From Nocardia arthritidis (GTDB lineage Bacteria; Actinomycetota; Actinomycetes; Mycobacteriales; Mycobacteriaceae): 64,000 bases of DNA. Shown here piece after piece: positions 8,292 to 21,517 of the stretch; within the stretch, counting starts at the first letter, position 1, and the number at the start of each line of letters is the position of its first letter. The translations under genes were made by a program, and so were the position numbers. Where the stretch lies: assembly GCF_011801145.1 (NCBI RefSeq), contig NZ_CP046172.1, positions 3,720,001 to 3,784,000 on the forward strand, read 5' to 3'. Under the pieces are notes generated by a model that had not been told where the DNA came from, did no database searches, and worked only from the letters and a program-made list of their open reading frames with translations.

Positions 8292-9521
8292 TCAGCGGAT
8301 ATCGGAGTCGATGGAATCGCGGCGGCGCAGCAGGAATTCTCGTTCGGCGTCGTTTGCCGTCCGTTCGATGGCGGCATCGTATGCCGCGACCGCCTCCGCG
8401 TCGCGGTCGAGCCTGCGCAGCAGATCGGCGCGAATAGCGTGGAACAGATGGTGATTCGGCAATTCGATCGAATCGAGTTGCCTAAGCGCGATTTCCGGTC
8501 CCGATATTTCCGCGACGGCCACGACGCGATTCAATGCGACGATCGGATTCGGTGTCAGCGTGAGCAATTGGTCGTAGAGGGCGAGGATCTGCGCCCAATC
8601 GGTGCTCGCGGTATCGGCCGCGTCGGTGTGCACGGCATTGATCGCCGCCTGGATCTGATACGGCCCCGGTCGATTTCGCCGCAGGCATTCCAGCACCAGC
8701 GCATGGCCCTCGGCGATCAGCGTGCGGTCCCACAGTCCGCGGTCCTGGTCCGGGAGCGGAATCAGCGCACCCTCGGCGGAAGTTCGCGCGGCCCTGCGTG
8801 ATTCGGTGAGCAACAGCAGCGCGAGCAGGCCGCGCACCTCGGGTTCGTCGGGCATCAGCTCGGTCAGCGCTCTGGCGAGCCGGATGGCTTCCGCGCACAG
8901 ATCCGCCCGCGTCAGCCGCGCACCCGACGACGCGGTGTGCCCCTCGGTGAAGATCAGGTAGATCACCGCGAGCACTGCCGAAAGCCGTTCGGGCAGTTCG
9001 GCATCCGTCGGTACCCGGTACGGGATCCCGGCGTGGCGGATCTTGTTCTTGGCCCGCACGATCCGCTGGGCGATCGTCGGCTCGGCGGCCAGGAAGCCGC
9101 GGGCGATCTCGGCCGTCGTGAGGCCGCCGAGTAGCCGTAAAGTCAAGGCCACCTGGGCATTTCGTGCCAGCGCCGGATGGCAGCAGGTGAAGATGAGCCG
9201 CAGCCGGTCGTCGCGCACCGCGCCGGTGTCCTCGGGTTCGCCGGATATCCGCAGCAGCGCCGCCTGCGCGTATTTGTCCTTCCGCGCCGCCTCCCTGCGC
9301 AGCCGGTCGATGGCCCGGTTGCGCGCGGTGGTGAAGATCCAGCCGGGTGGACTCGGCGGCACGCCCTCGCTCGGCCAGCGCAGCACCGCCGTGGCGAACG
9401 CATCCTGCACCGCGTCCTCGGCGAGGCCGATATCGCCGAGGACGCGGGTGAGGCCGGCGACCGCGCGGCCGTAGTGTTCGGCGAACACGTCGCGGATCAC
9501 CGCGTGTGCAGCGGGAGGCAT
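8292..9521 (-). CDS. ECF42-type RNA polymerase sigma factor (DUF6596 C-terminus)
   Basis: 409 residues. Sigma region 2 (about 10-80, including [19 protein letters not shown]) and region 4 (about 105-165) are followed by a long helical C-terminal extension. The block [40 protein letters not shown] is characteristic of the DUF6596/TPR-like extension of ECF42 factors. These sigma factors are typically encoded next to a YCII/DGPF-domain protein, as here. The stop codon of the upstream YCII gene directly abuts this ATG, so the two are an operon. The triggering signal is unknown. Confidence 0.88.
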   Translation of the reverse strand: MPPAAHAVIRDVFAEHYGRAVAGLTRVLGDIGLAEDAVQDAFATAVLRWPSEGVPPSPPGWIFTTARNRAIDRLRREAARKDKYAQAALLRISGEPEDTGAVRDDRLRLIFTCCHPALARNAQVALTLRLLGGLTTAEIARGFLAAEPTIAQRIVRAKNKIRHAGIPYRVPTDAELPERLSAVLAVIYLIFTEGHTASSGARLTRADLCAEAIRLARALTELMPDEPEVRGLLALLLLTESRRAARTSAEGALIPLPDQDRGLWDRTLIAEGHALVLECLRRNRPGPYQIQAAINAVHTDAADTASTDWAQILALYDQLLTLTPNPIVALNRVVAVAEISGPEIALRQLDSIELPNHHLFHAIRADLLRRLDRDAEAVAAYDAAIERTANDAEREFLLRRRDSIDSDIR

Positions 9522-9896
9522 CTACTCGTCGACCAGCGGCCGGACCTCGACCGGCAGCGCGCCGAGGATGGTGGCGAGGCGCCGTCCCCAGGTCAGCGCC
9601 TCGTCGAGGTCCTCGGCGCGGATGATGCTGAACCCGGCGATGTACTCCTTCGACTCCAGATACGGGCCGTCGGTCACCAGGATCTCGCCGCTGTTCGCGC
9701 GCAATACGGTCGCGGTCTCCGGCGCGTGCAGGCCCGCGGCGAATACCCATTTGCCCGCGGCGCGCAGATCCGCGTTGAACGCGTCCACCTCGCGCATGAT
9801 CTCGTCCAGATTGTCCGGCGGCGTCGCGCCCTCGGGCTGGTAGATGCCGAGCAGGTACTGTTTCATGCCGCTCCTCGGGTCGGTGGCAGTGCTCAT
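9522..9896 (-). CDS. YCII/DGPF-domain protein
   Basis: 124 residues (125 if the ATG three bases upstream is used). AAGGAG is spaced better for the ATG at 9896 than for 9899; a third ATG at 9866 (MKQYLLGIYQ) would lose eleven residues. The family motif appears as ILVTDGPYLESKE, with DGPY in place of DGPF. These small ferredoxin-fold proteins are the conserved partners of ECF42 sigma factors; their activity is not established. It lies directly upstream of, and probably in one transcript with, the sigma factor. Confidence 0.85.
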   Translation of the reverse strand: MSTATDPRSGMKQYLLGIYQPEGATPPDNLDEIMREVDAFNADLRAAGKWVFAAGLHAPETATVLRANSGEILVTDGPYLESKEYIAGFSIIRAEDLDEALTWGRRLATILGALPVEVRPLVDE

Positions 9897-9989
9897 CATT
9901 ACTCCTTCGGTAGGCGCCGATCCCGTCGATCGGCCTCATCTCCTACACGAACGCGCACCGCGGGAATCGACACCGCCGCGAAATCTTTT

Positions 9990-10673
9990 TCAGGCCCCGT
10001 CCCGTGCCAGGATTCCGGCGGCGAGCGCGGTGGCGTGTTCGCGGCCCGGGCAGGCGTGCGGTCCGGCGCCCCAGCCGAGCCCGGGATGGCGCATATCGAG
10101 TTCGACGAGTTCGCCGTCGATGACGCGCCGGGTCACCCGCAGCGGCGGATCGTCGCGCATGGTCTGCTCGATCCGTTCCACGATCGGTTCCGAGCCGCCG
10201 CGGGCGCGCACGTTGGCGACCAATCCGTTTGTCGCGGCGCAACTCTGGACCAGCACACAGATCCGGGCCGCGGTGATCTCGTCGGCGACGCCGCCGCAGG
10301 CGGCGACCAGTTCGGCCACCGCGGCATCGGCCGCCGCGCTGTCCGGCTCGTGCGGATGGTAGTGCGCGGCAACGATTTCCACGGATTCGGCCGAAATGCC
10401 GTGCAGCCCCATGGCTTCGGCGAGCGCCGTCACATGCGGCAGCGGTCCGGCCGCGGTCAACACCCGATCGTGCAGATCGGCGGGCGCGAGCCGGACCAGT
10501 TCGGCCAGCACCAGGGCGCGGCGGCGCGCATGGTCCTCGCCGTCGCAGAACCGCGGGACGTTGGCCCGTAGCCAGGCCATTCCGATGGGATGGCGGCCCT
10601 GTGGAGCGTGCGGGACGGGCGCCTGCTCGAGCGCGGCGCGCACCTGGTCGGGATCGGTGAGCACAGTATTCAT
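9990..10673 (-). CDS. Very short cytochrome P450-like protein
   Basis: 227 residues, about half the length of a bacterial P450, yet several P450 landmarks occur in order. DGEDHARRRALV (45-56) resembles the C-helix DPPEHTRLRR motif. SCAATNGLVANV (144-155) resembles the I-helix. IEQTMRDDPPLRVTRR (168-183) resembles the K-helix ExxR-DPP segment, with Q replacing the ExxR glutamate. WGAGPHACPGRE (201-212) is a good heme-cysteine loop with C208. The N-terminal third and the stretch between the K-helix and the heme loop are missing. It may be a reduced heme protein or a degenerate relative. It is divergent from an ArsR regulator. Confidence 0.75.
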   Translation of the reverse strand: MNTVLTDPDQVRAALEQAPVPHAPQGRHPIGMAWLRANVPRFCDGEDHARRRALVLAELVRLAPADLHDRVLTAAGPLPHVTALAEAMGLHGISAESVEIVAAHYHPHEPDSAAADAAVAELVAACGGVADEITAARICVLVQSCAATNGLVANVRARGGSEPIVERIEQTMRDDPPLRVTRRVIDGELVELDMRHPGLGWGAGPHACPGREHATALAAGILARDGA

Positions 10674-10722
10674 GCGGCGACGGTAACCATCGGATATTTC
10701 GTCGACCGCCGAAATGTCGGCG

Positions 10723-10735
10723 CACCATCATGGTG
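10723..10735. promoter_or_regulatory. Palindrome before the ArsR-like gene
   Basis: CACCAT-C-ATGGTG is a perfect 13-bp palindrome ending 2 bp before the preferred GTG start of the ArsR-like regulator. It could be an autoregulatory operator. Confidence 0.4.
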
Positions 10736-10737
10736 GG

Positions 10738-11445
10738 GTGGATACCAGAGGAGCCGACCTTGCCGCACTGGCCGCGCTGCTGGCCGACCGCACCCGCGCC
10801 GGGATGTGCCTTGCCATGATCGACGGCCGCGCCTGGACCGCGGGCGAGTTGGCCAGGCTTGCGGGCGTCGCGCCGTCCACCGCGACCGAACATCTGAACC
10901 GGCTGCTCGCGGGCGGTCTGCTCATCGAACGCCGCCAGGGCAGGCACCGCTATGTGCAGCTGGCGAATTCGCGGGTGGCCGAGCTGTTGGAGGCGCTCGC
11001 CGCCTATGTCGGACCCCCGAGCGAGGAGGTGCGGAACCTGAAATCGGCCACCGTCGCCGCGACCATGGCCCGCGGCCGCACCTGCTACGACCATCTGGCG
11101 GGCCGGCTCGGCGTCGCCATCGCCGATGCGCTCACCGAGCGCGAATTCCTGGATGCCGCAAACGGTTTCGCCTTGACCGGGAGTGGAATGGCCTTTCTGA
11201 CCGGCCCGCTCGGCATCGATCCGGAGGTGCTGCGCGGCACCCGGAGACCGCTGGCGCGCCCCTGTCTGGACTGGACCGAACGCCGCACCCACCTCGGCGG
11301 CCTGGCGGGCGCTCAGGTCTGCCGCCGCCTGCGTGAGTTGGACTGGATCAAACGAATCGGCTCGGGCCGGGCCATCCGCGTCACCCCGGCAGGGGAGGAC
11401 GGACTGCACGAACTGCTCGGTATCGATCCGGCGGAACTGCGCTGA
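10738..11445 (+). CDS. ArsR-family helix-turn-helix regulator
   Basis: 235 residues from the GTG at 10738. An in-frame ATG at 10714 would add eight residues (MSAHHHGG) lying across the palindrome, so the GTG is preferred, although neither has a strong ribosome site. The winged helix is ADLAALAALLADRTRAGMCLAM...LARLAGVAPSTATEHLNRLLAGGLLIERRQGRHRYVQLA. A long C-terminal part of about 130 residues has no obvious metal-binding cysteine pair, so this is the larger non-metal type of ArsR protein. It is divergent from the short P450-like gene, its likely target. Confidence 0.85.
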   Translation: MDTRGADLAALAALLADRTRAGMCLAMIDGRAWTAGELARLAGVAPSTATEHLNRLLAGGLLIERRQGRHRYVQLANSRVAELLEALAAYVGPPSEEVRNLKSATVAATMARGRTCYDHLAGRLGVAIADALTEREFLDAANGFALTGSGMAFLTGPLGIDPEVLRGTRRPLARPCLDWTERRTHLGGLAGAQVCRRLRELDWIKRIGSGRAIRVTPAGEDGLHELLGIDPAELR

Positions 11446-11582
11446 GCGACTTGTCCTATTCCGGTCCGCGCATATAGCGATCAGCTTGCCGCGCAAGCAA
11501 TTACACACGCGGGAAAGCATCGGTCCCATGCGCGAAAACCGGTGCTGAACCGTCATGCGGCGCCTGCGAGCCGTGAAGTCGA

Positions 11583-11626
11583 TCGGTGGTTCGGGCGATC
11601 AACCCCGGGAGCGCCCGAACCACCGA
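11583..11626. terminator. Strong hairpin, possible bidirectional terminator
   Basis: TCGGTGGTTCGGGCG (11583-11597) is perfectly complementary to CGCCCGAACCACCGA (11612-11626), giving a 15-bp stem and a 14-nt loop. It lies between the convergent ArsR gene and the 65-codon minus-strand ORF. There is no T tract, so it is not a textbook intrinsic terminator, but stems of this kind are common at gene ends in high-GC actinobacteria. Confidence 0.6.
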
Positions 11627-11686
11627 CCGACGCCGTCGCGCTCGTTCATCACCCGAGCCCGGCCGGAACGAGGCGCGAAAGCATCG

Positions 11687-11884
11687 CTACTTCGCCCTCA
11701 ACTGCCGAAGTCGATCGGCTACCCGGGCAATCAATACGGCGAGTGCCCGGGCCGCCGATTCGACGCGGCGCAGCAGCTCGGCCAGTTCATCCTCGGTCGC
11801 GGGTGTGAGGTCGAGCCCACGCAGTCCGGCGACCGCTCCCTCCAAGGCGGCTAGCTGCTCCTCGAGGCGTCTGTTCGAACGCAT
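11687..11884 (-). CDS. 65-residue ORF, possible remnant of a DUF222/13E12-type gene
   Basis: The product is a short helical protein (RRLEEQLAALEGAVAGLRGLDLTPATEDELAELLRRVESAARALAVLIARVADRLRQL). It resembles the N-terminal helices of the DUF222/13E12 HNH-nuclease-associated family but stops where those proteins continue. The start ATG sits inside a LexA-like palindrome. TACGAT, a plausible -10 element, lies a few bases upstream, so the transcript would be leaderless. A 13E12 assignment fits the reported presence of SOS boxes before such genes in mycobacteria. It may be a small SOS-induced protein or a decayed fragment. Confidence 0.5.
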   Translation of the reverse strand: MRSNRRLEEQLAALEGAVAGLRGLDLTPATEDELAELLRRVESAARALAVLIARVADRLRQLRAK

Positions 11885-11890
11885 GTTCTA
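11875..11890. promoter_or_regulatory. LexA-like SOS box
   Basis: TCGAAC-GCAT-GTTCTA matches the mycobacterial/actinobacterial SOS palindrome TCGAAC-N4-GTTCGA with one mismatch. It overlaps the start codon of the 65-residue minus-strand ORF and lies 73 bp from the argC start on the other strand. Confidence 0.65.
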
Positions 11891-11927
11891 ATCGTAGCGT
11901 AGATTCGTTCCCCAGTCACACCCAATC

Positions 11928-14231
<2,304 letters not shown>

Positions 14232-14235
<4 letters not shown>

Positions 14236-15154
14236 CAAGTGATGCGGTGCGGGATCTTTCGGCACTCGACAAGGCGCATGTGCTGGCCGACGCGCTGCCG
14301 TGGCTGCGCAAATTCCACGACAAGATCGTGGTGGTGAAGTACGGCGGCAACGCCATGGTCGACGACGAGCTCAAGCGCGCCTTCGCCGCGGATATGGCTT
14401 TCTTGCGCACCGTCGGCGTGCATCCGGTGGTGGTGCACGGCGGCGGCCCGCAGATCAGCGCCATGCTGAAAAAGCTCGGCCTGCAAGGGGAATTCCGCGG
14501 CGGCTTCCGGGTGACGACACCCGAGGTGATGGACGTGGTGCGGATGGTGCTGTTCGGTCAGGTCGGCAGGGAGCTGGTCGGGCTGATCAACGCGCACGGT
14601 CCGTACGCGGTCGGCATCTCCGGCGAGGACGCGCGCCTGTTCACCGCGACCCGCCGCACCGTCGACGTCGACGGTGAACCCACCGATATCGGCCTGGTCG
14701 GCGACGTCACCGAGGTGAACGCCGACGCGGTGCTGGATCTGATCGCGGCAGGCCGCATTCCGGTCGTCTCGACCATCGCCCCCGACGCCGACGGCGTGGT
14801 GCACAACATCAACGCCGACACCGCCGCCGCCGCGCTGGCCGCCGGTATCGGCGCCGAAAAGCTGGTGGTGCTCACCGATGTCGAGGGTCTGTACACCGAA
14901 TGGCCGGACCGCTCCTCGCTGATCACCCGCATCGATACCGGCGCGCTCGCCGAATTGCTGCCGCGCCTCGACGCGGGCATGGTGCCGAAGATGGAGGCCT
15001 GCCTGCGCGCGGTATCGGCCGGCGTGCCGACCGCCCATGTGATCGACGGCCGGGTGCCGCATTCGGTCCTGCTCGAACTGTTCACCGGAGAAGGAATCGG
15101 AACGATGGTGACACCCGCGCCCGAGGGCACGGGGTCGCTGGACGGAACGAAAAA

Positions 15155-15158
<4 letters not shown>
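14232..15158 (+). CDS. argB: Acetylglutamate kinase
   Basis: 308 residues of the amino acid kinase fold; phosphorylates N-acetylglutamate. Motifs are [10 protein letters not shown] near the N-terminus (phosphate-binding lysine and glycines), [10 protein letters not shown], the substrate-binding RGGFRVTT, and VLTDVEGLY. The ATG at 14232 overlaps the argJ stop (ATGA), and its own stop overlaps argD by 4 bp. In many bacteria with the acetyl cycle this enzyme is the arginine feedback point. An N-terminal extension of about 25 residues before the kinase core is compatible with the hexameric arginine-sensitive type. Confidence 0.95.
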
Positions 15159-17801
<2,643 letters not shown>

Positions 17802-17915
17802 CGGTGCGGCCGGCGGGCCCGTGCCGGAGTCGTTGTGTTGCTTCGTTATTCGAGCGGGGATACCGGTTTGGCCGGTGTCGGGGTCAGCGGAGCGGCAGGT
17901 GGGTTACCTTCGGGT

Positions 17916-18848
17916 ATGGCGAATGACGTGCTGGTGCTCGGAGCAGGTGTTATCGGATTGACCACCGCGGTGTGCCTGGTGGAGGCGGGTCATCGGGTCC
18001 GGATCTGGGCCGAACGTCCGCCCGAGCGGACCACCTCGGCGGTCGCCAGCGGGCTGTGGGGGCCCGGTTATACGCCAAGGGATTTGGCGTGGAGCCGGGT
18101 CTCGCTCGCCGAATTCTCGCGGCTGGCCGGGGAATCCGGGTCCGGTGTGCATTTCGAGCGCGGGCTGTTGGCGTCGAGCCTATCGTCCGAACCGCCCGAC
18201 TGGGTCGACGAGCTGGGCGATGTGCGCATCTGCAGCGCCGAGGAACTGCCCGACGGCATGGTGCTCGGACTGTGGAACACCGTCCCGCTGATCGACTTGC
18301 CCTGCTATCTGCGCTATTTGGTGGATCGGCTGGCCGCGGCGGGCGTCTTCGTGGTACAGCGGACGGTCCGGGATCTCACCGAGGCCACCTCGGCCGCGCC
18401 GATCGTGGTGAACTGCACGGGAATCGGGGCACGCGCGCTCGCGGGCGACGACGGTGTGCAGCCGGTGCGCGGCCAGCACGTCATCGTGCGCAATCCGGGC
18501 ATCGACTACTTCTACTACGAAACCATCGACAGCCCCGAATGGGCGGGCTTCTTCCCACACGGCGAGCGGCTCATCCTCGGCGGCATCCGGCAGCCCGGCG
18601 AGTGGAGCCTGGAACCGGATCCCGAACTCGCCGACCGCATCCTGCGCCGCTGCATCGCGGTGGAACCGAAACTCGCCGAGGCCGAGGTGCTCGGGCACGA
18701 GGTGGGTTTGCGGCCCGGGCGCGCCGAAGCTCGGTTGGAGATCGAACATTTCGGCGACGCGCGAGTTGTGCACAACTATGGGCACGACGGGTTGGGCGTG
18801 AGCTTGTCTTGGGGAAGTGCTCGCGAGGTAACCCGCCTGCTCGCCTGA
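17916..18848 (+). CDS. D-amino-acid oxidase (FAD-dependent)
   Basis: 310 residues of the DAO fold. It would oxidatively deaminate neutral or acidic D-amino acids to 2-oxo acids with release of ammonia and hydrogen peroxide. The FAD-binding motif is VLVLGAGVIGLTTAVCLVEAGH. VVNCTGIGARALAGDDGVQPVRGQHVIV and the C-terminal GLRPGRAEARLE with NYGHDGLGVSLSWG are typical of D-amino-acid oxidases. The ATG at 17916 is chosen because the FAD motif begins a few residues later. It follows argR by 114 bp with no obvious link to arginine synthesis. Confidence 0.88.
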   Translation: MANDVLVLGAGVIGLTTAVCLVEAGHRVRIWAERPPERTTSAVASGLWGPGYTPRDLAWSRVSLAEFSRLAGESGSGVHFERGLLASSLSSEPPDWVDELGDVRICSAEELPDGMVLGLWNTVPLIDLPCYLRYLVDRLAAAGVFVVQRTVRDLTEATSAAPIVVNCTGIGARALAGDDGVQPVRGQHVIVRNPGIDYFYYETIDSPEWAGFFPHGERLILGGIRQPGEWSLEPDPELADRILRRCIAVEPKLAEAEVLGHEVGLRPGRAEARLEIEHFGDARVVHNYGHDGLGVSLSWGSAREVTRLLA

Positions 18849-18902
18849 ACGCTGCGCGGCGGTGGGCCGGTGCGGTGCGGAAGCCGACTGCGCACTATCC
18901 GG

Positions 18903-19313
18903 TCAGCCGGACTCTTCGGTTGATCCGGCCTCGAAAGGTAGTGGGCAGGAGGGGGTTTCGCTGCAGGTGAGCAGGTCGGCGCAGTCGGCGGACAGGGCGG
19001 CGCGGAGGGTGTCGCGGGCCGTGGACAATTCGGCGATTCTGGATTCGGTTTCGGCGAGTTTGGCGGCGGTTACGGATCGTAGGGTGGAACCCGGGTGGCG
19101 CCGCAGGAGTCCGGCTACCTCGTCGAGGGTGAAACCGATGCGCTGGGCCGCCTTGATTATGCGCAGTCGGGCCACCGTATTTCGCGGGTAGCGGCGGTGG
19201 CCGCCGAGCGATCGCTCCGGCTCGGTGAGCAGGCCGCGGCGTTCGTAGTATCGCAGGGTTTGGATGTTCACTCCGGCGGCCGCGGCGACCTCGCCGGTGC
19301 GCAAGCCGGTCAT
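18903..19313 (-). CDS. MerR-family transcriptional regulator
   Basis: 136 residues. The N-terminal winged helix is TGEVAAAAGVNIQTLRYYERRGLLTEPERSLGGHRRY, followed by a dimerisation coiled coil. The C-terminal CADLLTCSETPSCPLPF holds three cysteines (C111, C117, C123) suitable for binding a metal or another thiophilic ligand. The ATG at 19313 forms an ATGA overlap with the stop of the upstream gene. The spacing of the cysteines resembles the metal-sensing MerR group, but the ligand cannot be assigned. Confidence 0.85.
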   Translation of the reverse strand: MTGLRTGEVAAAAGVNIQTLRYYERRGLLTEPERSLGGHRRYPRNTVARLRIIKAAQRIGFTLDEVAGLLRRHPGSTLRSVTAAKLAETESRIAELSTARDTLRAALSADCADLLTCSETPSCPLPFEAGSTEESG

Positions 19314-19633
19314 GCCGATGTCGCTCGCGTGACGATGCCGTCCAGGACGGCGCTGTGGGCCGGTGGCACCTCGATCTCCAGCAGTAGCGAATCTGGTTGT
19401 TTCGCAATGAATTCGAAGGTGAAGAAGGAGCAGCAGGCCGATTCGCGTTCGGTCAGTTCGCGGGCCGTCGGCTCGGCGTCGGCCGCCAACTCCAGACGCA
19501 GTCGCGTTTGCGAGACGCGCTTCATGCCGCGCAACGCGGTCGCGAACAGCGCGTCGAATTCGGCCACCCGCAGCGGTTGCTGAGGCGTCGGCAATGTGCA
19601 GGTATCGGTCGGCACCCAGGACGAAGAATTCAT
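19310..19633 (-). CDS. Small Cys-Cys protein coupled to MerR
   Basis: About 107 residues. An upstream GGAGG supports either the ATG at 19633 or a TTG two codons earlier. The middle has ESACCSFFTFEF with two adjacent cysteines. The C-terminus (LEIEVPPAHSAVLDGIV) looks globular. I recall similar small proteins next to MerR genes in actinobacteria but know no established function. Translational coupling to a cysteine-rich MerR regulator suggests a role in thiol or metal sensing; that is inference. Confidence 0.7.
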   Translation of the reverse strand: MNSSSWVPTDTCTLPTPQQPLRVAEFDALFATALRGMKRVSQTRLRLELAADAEPTARELTERESACCSFFTFEFIAKQPDSLLLEIEVPPAHSAVLDGIVTRATSA

Positions 19634-19699
19634 GGTCAAAACACCTCCGGCGTATCGGCTGCTTCGATGCTAAGCCCGTACCCAGGTACCGGATGCAAC

Positions 19700-20548
19700 C
19701 TATGGAGCCGCCCGGAAAACGTTGCGGGTGCGTCCGATCCCTTCGATTTCGAGTTCGACGACGTCGCCGGGACGGAGGTAGGGGTAGCGGCCGGAAAGGG
19801 CCACTCCTTCGGGGGTGCCGGTGTTGATGATGTCGCCGGGCTCGAGGACGGCGTATTGGGACAGGTGCCAAACCAGGTGGGCGACATCGAAGATGAGGTC
19901 GGCGGTGGTGGAGTCCTGGCGCGGTTCGCCGTTGACGTAGGAGCGCAGGCGCAGGTCGGTGGGGTCGAGCCGGTCGCGGGGGACGAGGGCGGGGCCGAGC
20001 GGATTGAACGTCTCACAGCATTTGCCCTTGGACCATTGGCCGCCGGAATGTTCGAGTTGGAATTCCCGCTCCGAGACGTCGTTCGAAATGGTGTATCCGG
20101 CAATGTATTTCATTGCTTCGGCGGGAGATTCGAGGTAGCGGGCGCGGGCGCCGATCACGACAGCGAGTTCGACCTCCCAATCGGTCCTGGTGGAGCGGCG
20201 TGGGATCAGCACGTCGTCGTCGGGGCCGACGATCGTATTGGGTGTTTTGAAGAAGATCACCGGTGCGTCGGGCAGCGGCGCACCCGATTCCTTCGCGTGC
20301 GCGGCATAATTCAGGCCGACGCACCAGATCGCCTGCGGGCGGGCGACGGGCGGGCCGACGCGCTGTCCGGTGATATCGATTTGTGTGAGCCGATCGGCAG
20401 CCAAAGCCATTGCGATGGTGGCGATTCCGTCGGCGGCCAGGAACGCGCCGTCGATATCGGCGGTGACCGGGCGCAGGTCGTAGGCGCGGTCGCCGTCGAC
20501 GACGACCGGCCGTTCGGCGCCGGGCGCGCCGATCCGCTGCAACTTCAT
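19700..20548 (-). CDS. Fumarylacetoacetate-hydrolase-family enzyme, probable 2,4-diketo-3-deoxy-L-fuconate hydrolase
   Basis: 282 residues. Family motifs include CVGLNYAAHAKESG (about 75-88), the metal-binding segment TDWEVELAVVIG (about 121-132), ISNDVSERE and NTGTPEGVALSGR near the C-terminus. FAH-family enzymes cleave carbon-carbon bonds of beta-diketo acids. In the non-phosphorylated L-fucose or L-rhamnose route this yields pyruvate and L-lactate. Assignment to that step rests on its position beside a fuconolactonase-like gene and the fuconate dehydratase, and on the lactate-oxidase-like gene in the same island. Confidence 0.85.
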   Translation of the reverse strand: MKLQRIGAPGAERPVVVDGDRAYDLRPVTADIDGAFLAADGIATIAMALAADRLTQIDITGQRVGPPVARPQAIWCVGLNYAAHAKESGAPLPDAPVIFFKTPNTIVGPDDDVLIPRRSTRTDWEVELAVVIGARARYLESPAEAMKYIAGYTISNDVSEREFQLEHSGGQWSKGKCCETFNPLGPALVPRDRLDPTDLRLRSYVNGEPRQDSTTADLIFDVAHLVWHLSQYAVLEPGDIINTGTPEGVALSGRYPYLRPGDVVELEIEGIGRTRNVFRAAP

Positions 20549-20606
20549 GCTGGTGTTCCCTTCGAATTGAGCTGTGGCAGTGGGTGGCTCCGCCGCCCGT
20601 GTGACT

Positions 20607-21488
20607 TCATTCCGAGATTCGACACGAATTCAACTGCGGCAGTTGATAAATCCGGCACGCGTTGGCGCCGAGAACGGCAGCCCGCTCGGCAGCCGTCAAC
20701 CTGGACAGGGTTTCGAGCGTGGTCCGCCACACCGTCCGGTACGAGGCGGCGGTGAGCGTGAACGGCCAATCGCCGCCGAGCAGCAGCCGATCCGGCCCGA
20801 ACACCGCGATCGCATGATCGACATACGGTTGCCAGCGCGCCGCGCTGATCTCGTCCCCGGAAACCGTTGCCAGACCGGAAATCTTGGCCACCACATTGGG
20901 TTCGGTCGCGGCCGCGCGCAGCAGGTCGGCCCACGGCTGCCAGCCCCCGGCGCCGATCGGCGGTTTGCCGAGATGGTCGAGTACGACGGTGAGTCCGGGA
21001 TGGGTGCGGGCGATCACCGGCACCTGAGCCAACAGATCGGGTCGCTCGGCCACCGCGTCGAAAACCAGTCCGGCCGCGGCGAGTTGGCCGAGGCTGTCCG
21101 AAACCGACGGCCGCAGTAGATATTCCGGATCCGGATCGCGGTGGATCATATGCCGGACGCCGACGAATTCGGGATATCCGCGCAGTGCGGGCAGCAGCCG
21201 CGCGACCAGGTCCGGCCGGTGCAGCGGCAGCCAGCCGACCACCGCGGCCGGGCGTGGTGCGGCGGCGGCCGCGGCGAGCAGCGCGTGATTCTCGGCGAGC
21301 GAATCCGATGCCTGCACCAGTACCAGCGCATCGATACCGTGTTCGGCGAAGTCGGATTCGGCGTCGGCCAGGGTGTAATTCCGAGACAAGACATCGGATG
21401 TATCGGTGAGCCAGTCGTATTCCACGTGGAACTTTCGGCCGCTGATGGTCCACACGTGCACATGAGCGTCTACAGTCATCGGAGGCAT
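20607..21488 (-). CDS. Amidohydrolase-2-family lactonase, probable L-fuconolactonase
   Basis: 293 residues. The N-terminal [10 protein letters not shown] carries the HxH metal motif, [10 protein letters not shown] the later histidine and [11 protein letters not shown] the aspartate, as in fuconolactonases and other COG3618 hydrolases. It would open L-fucono-lactone to L-fuconate. The ATG at 21488 has GAGG ten bases upstream; a second ATG at 21479 would also serve. It is divergent from the GntR regulator and followed by the diketo-acid hydrolase 58 bp on, probably one transcript. Confidence 0.85.
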   Translation of the reverse strand: MPPMTVDAHVHVWTISGRKFHVEYDWLTDTSDVLSRNYTLADAESDFAEHGIDALVLVQASDSLAENHALLAAAAAAPRPAAVVGWLPLHRPDLVARLLPALRGYPEFVGVRHMIHRDPDPEYLLRPSVSDSLGQLAAAGLVFDAVAERPDLLAQVPVIARTHPGLTVVLDHLGKPPIGAGGWQPWADLLRAAATEPNVVAKISGLATVSGDEISAARWQPYVDHAIAVFGPDRLLLGGDWPFTLTAASYRTVWRTTLETLSRLTAAERAAVLGANACRIYQLPQLNSCRISE

Positions 21489-21517
21489 AGCTTCACATCC
21501 TCGACAGAAGGAATCAG

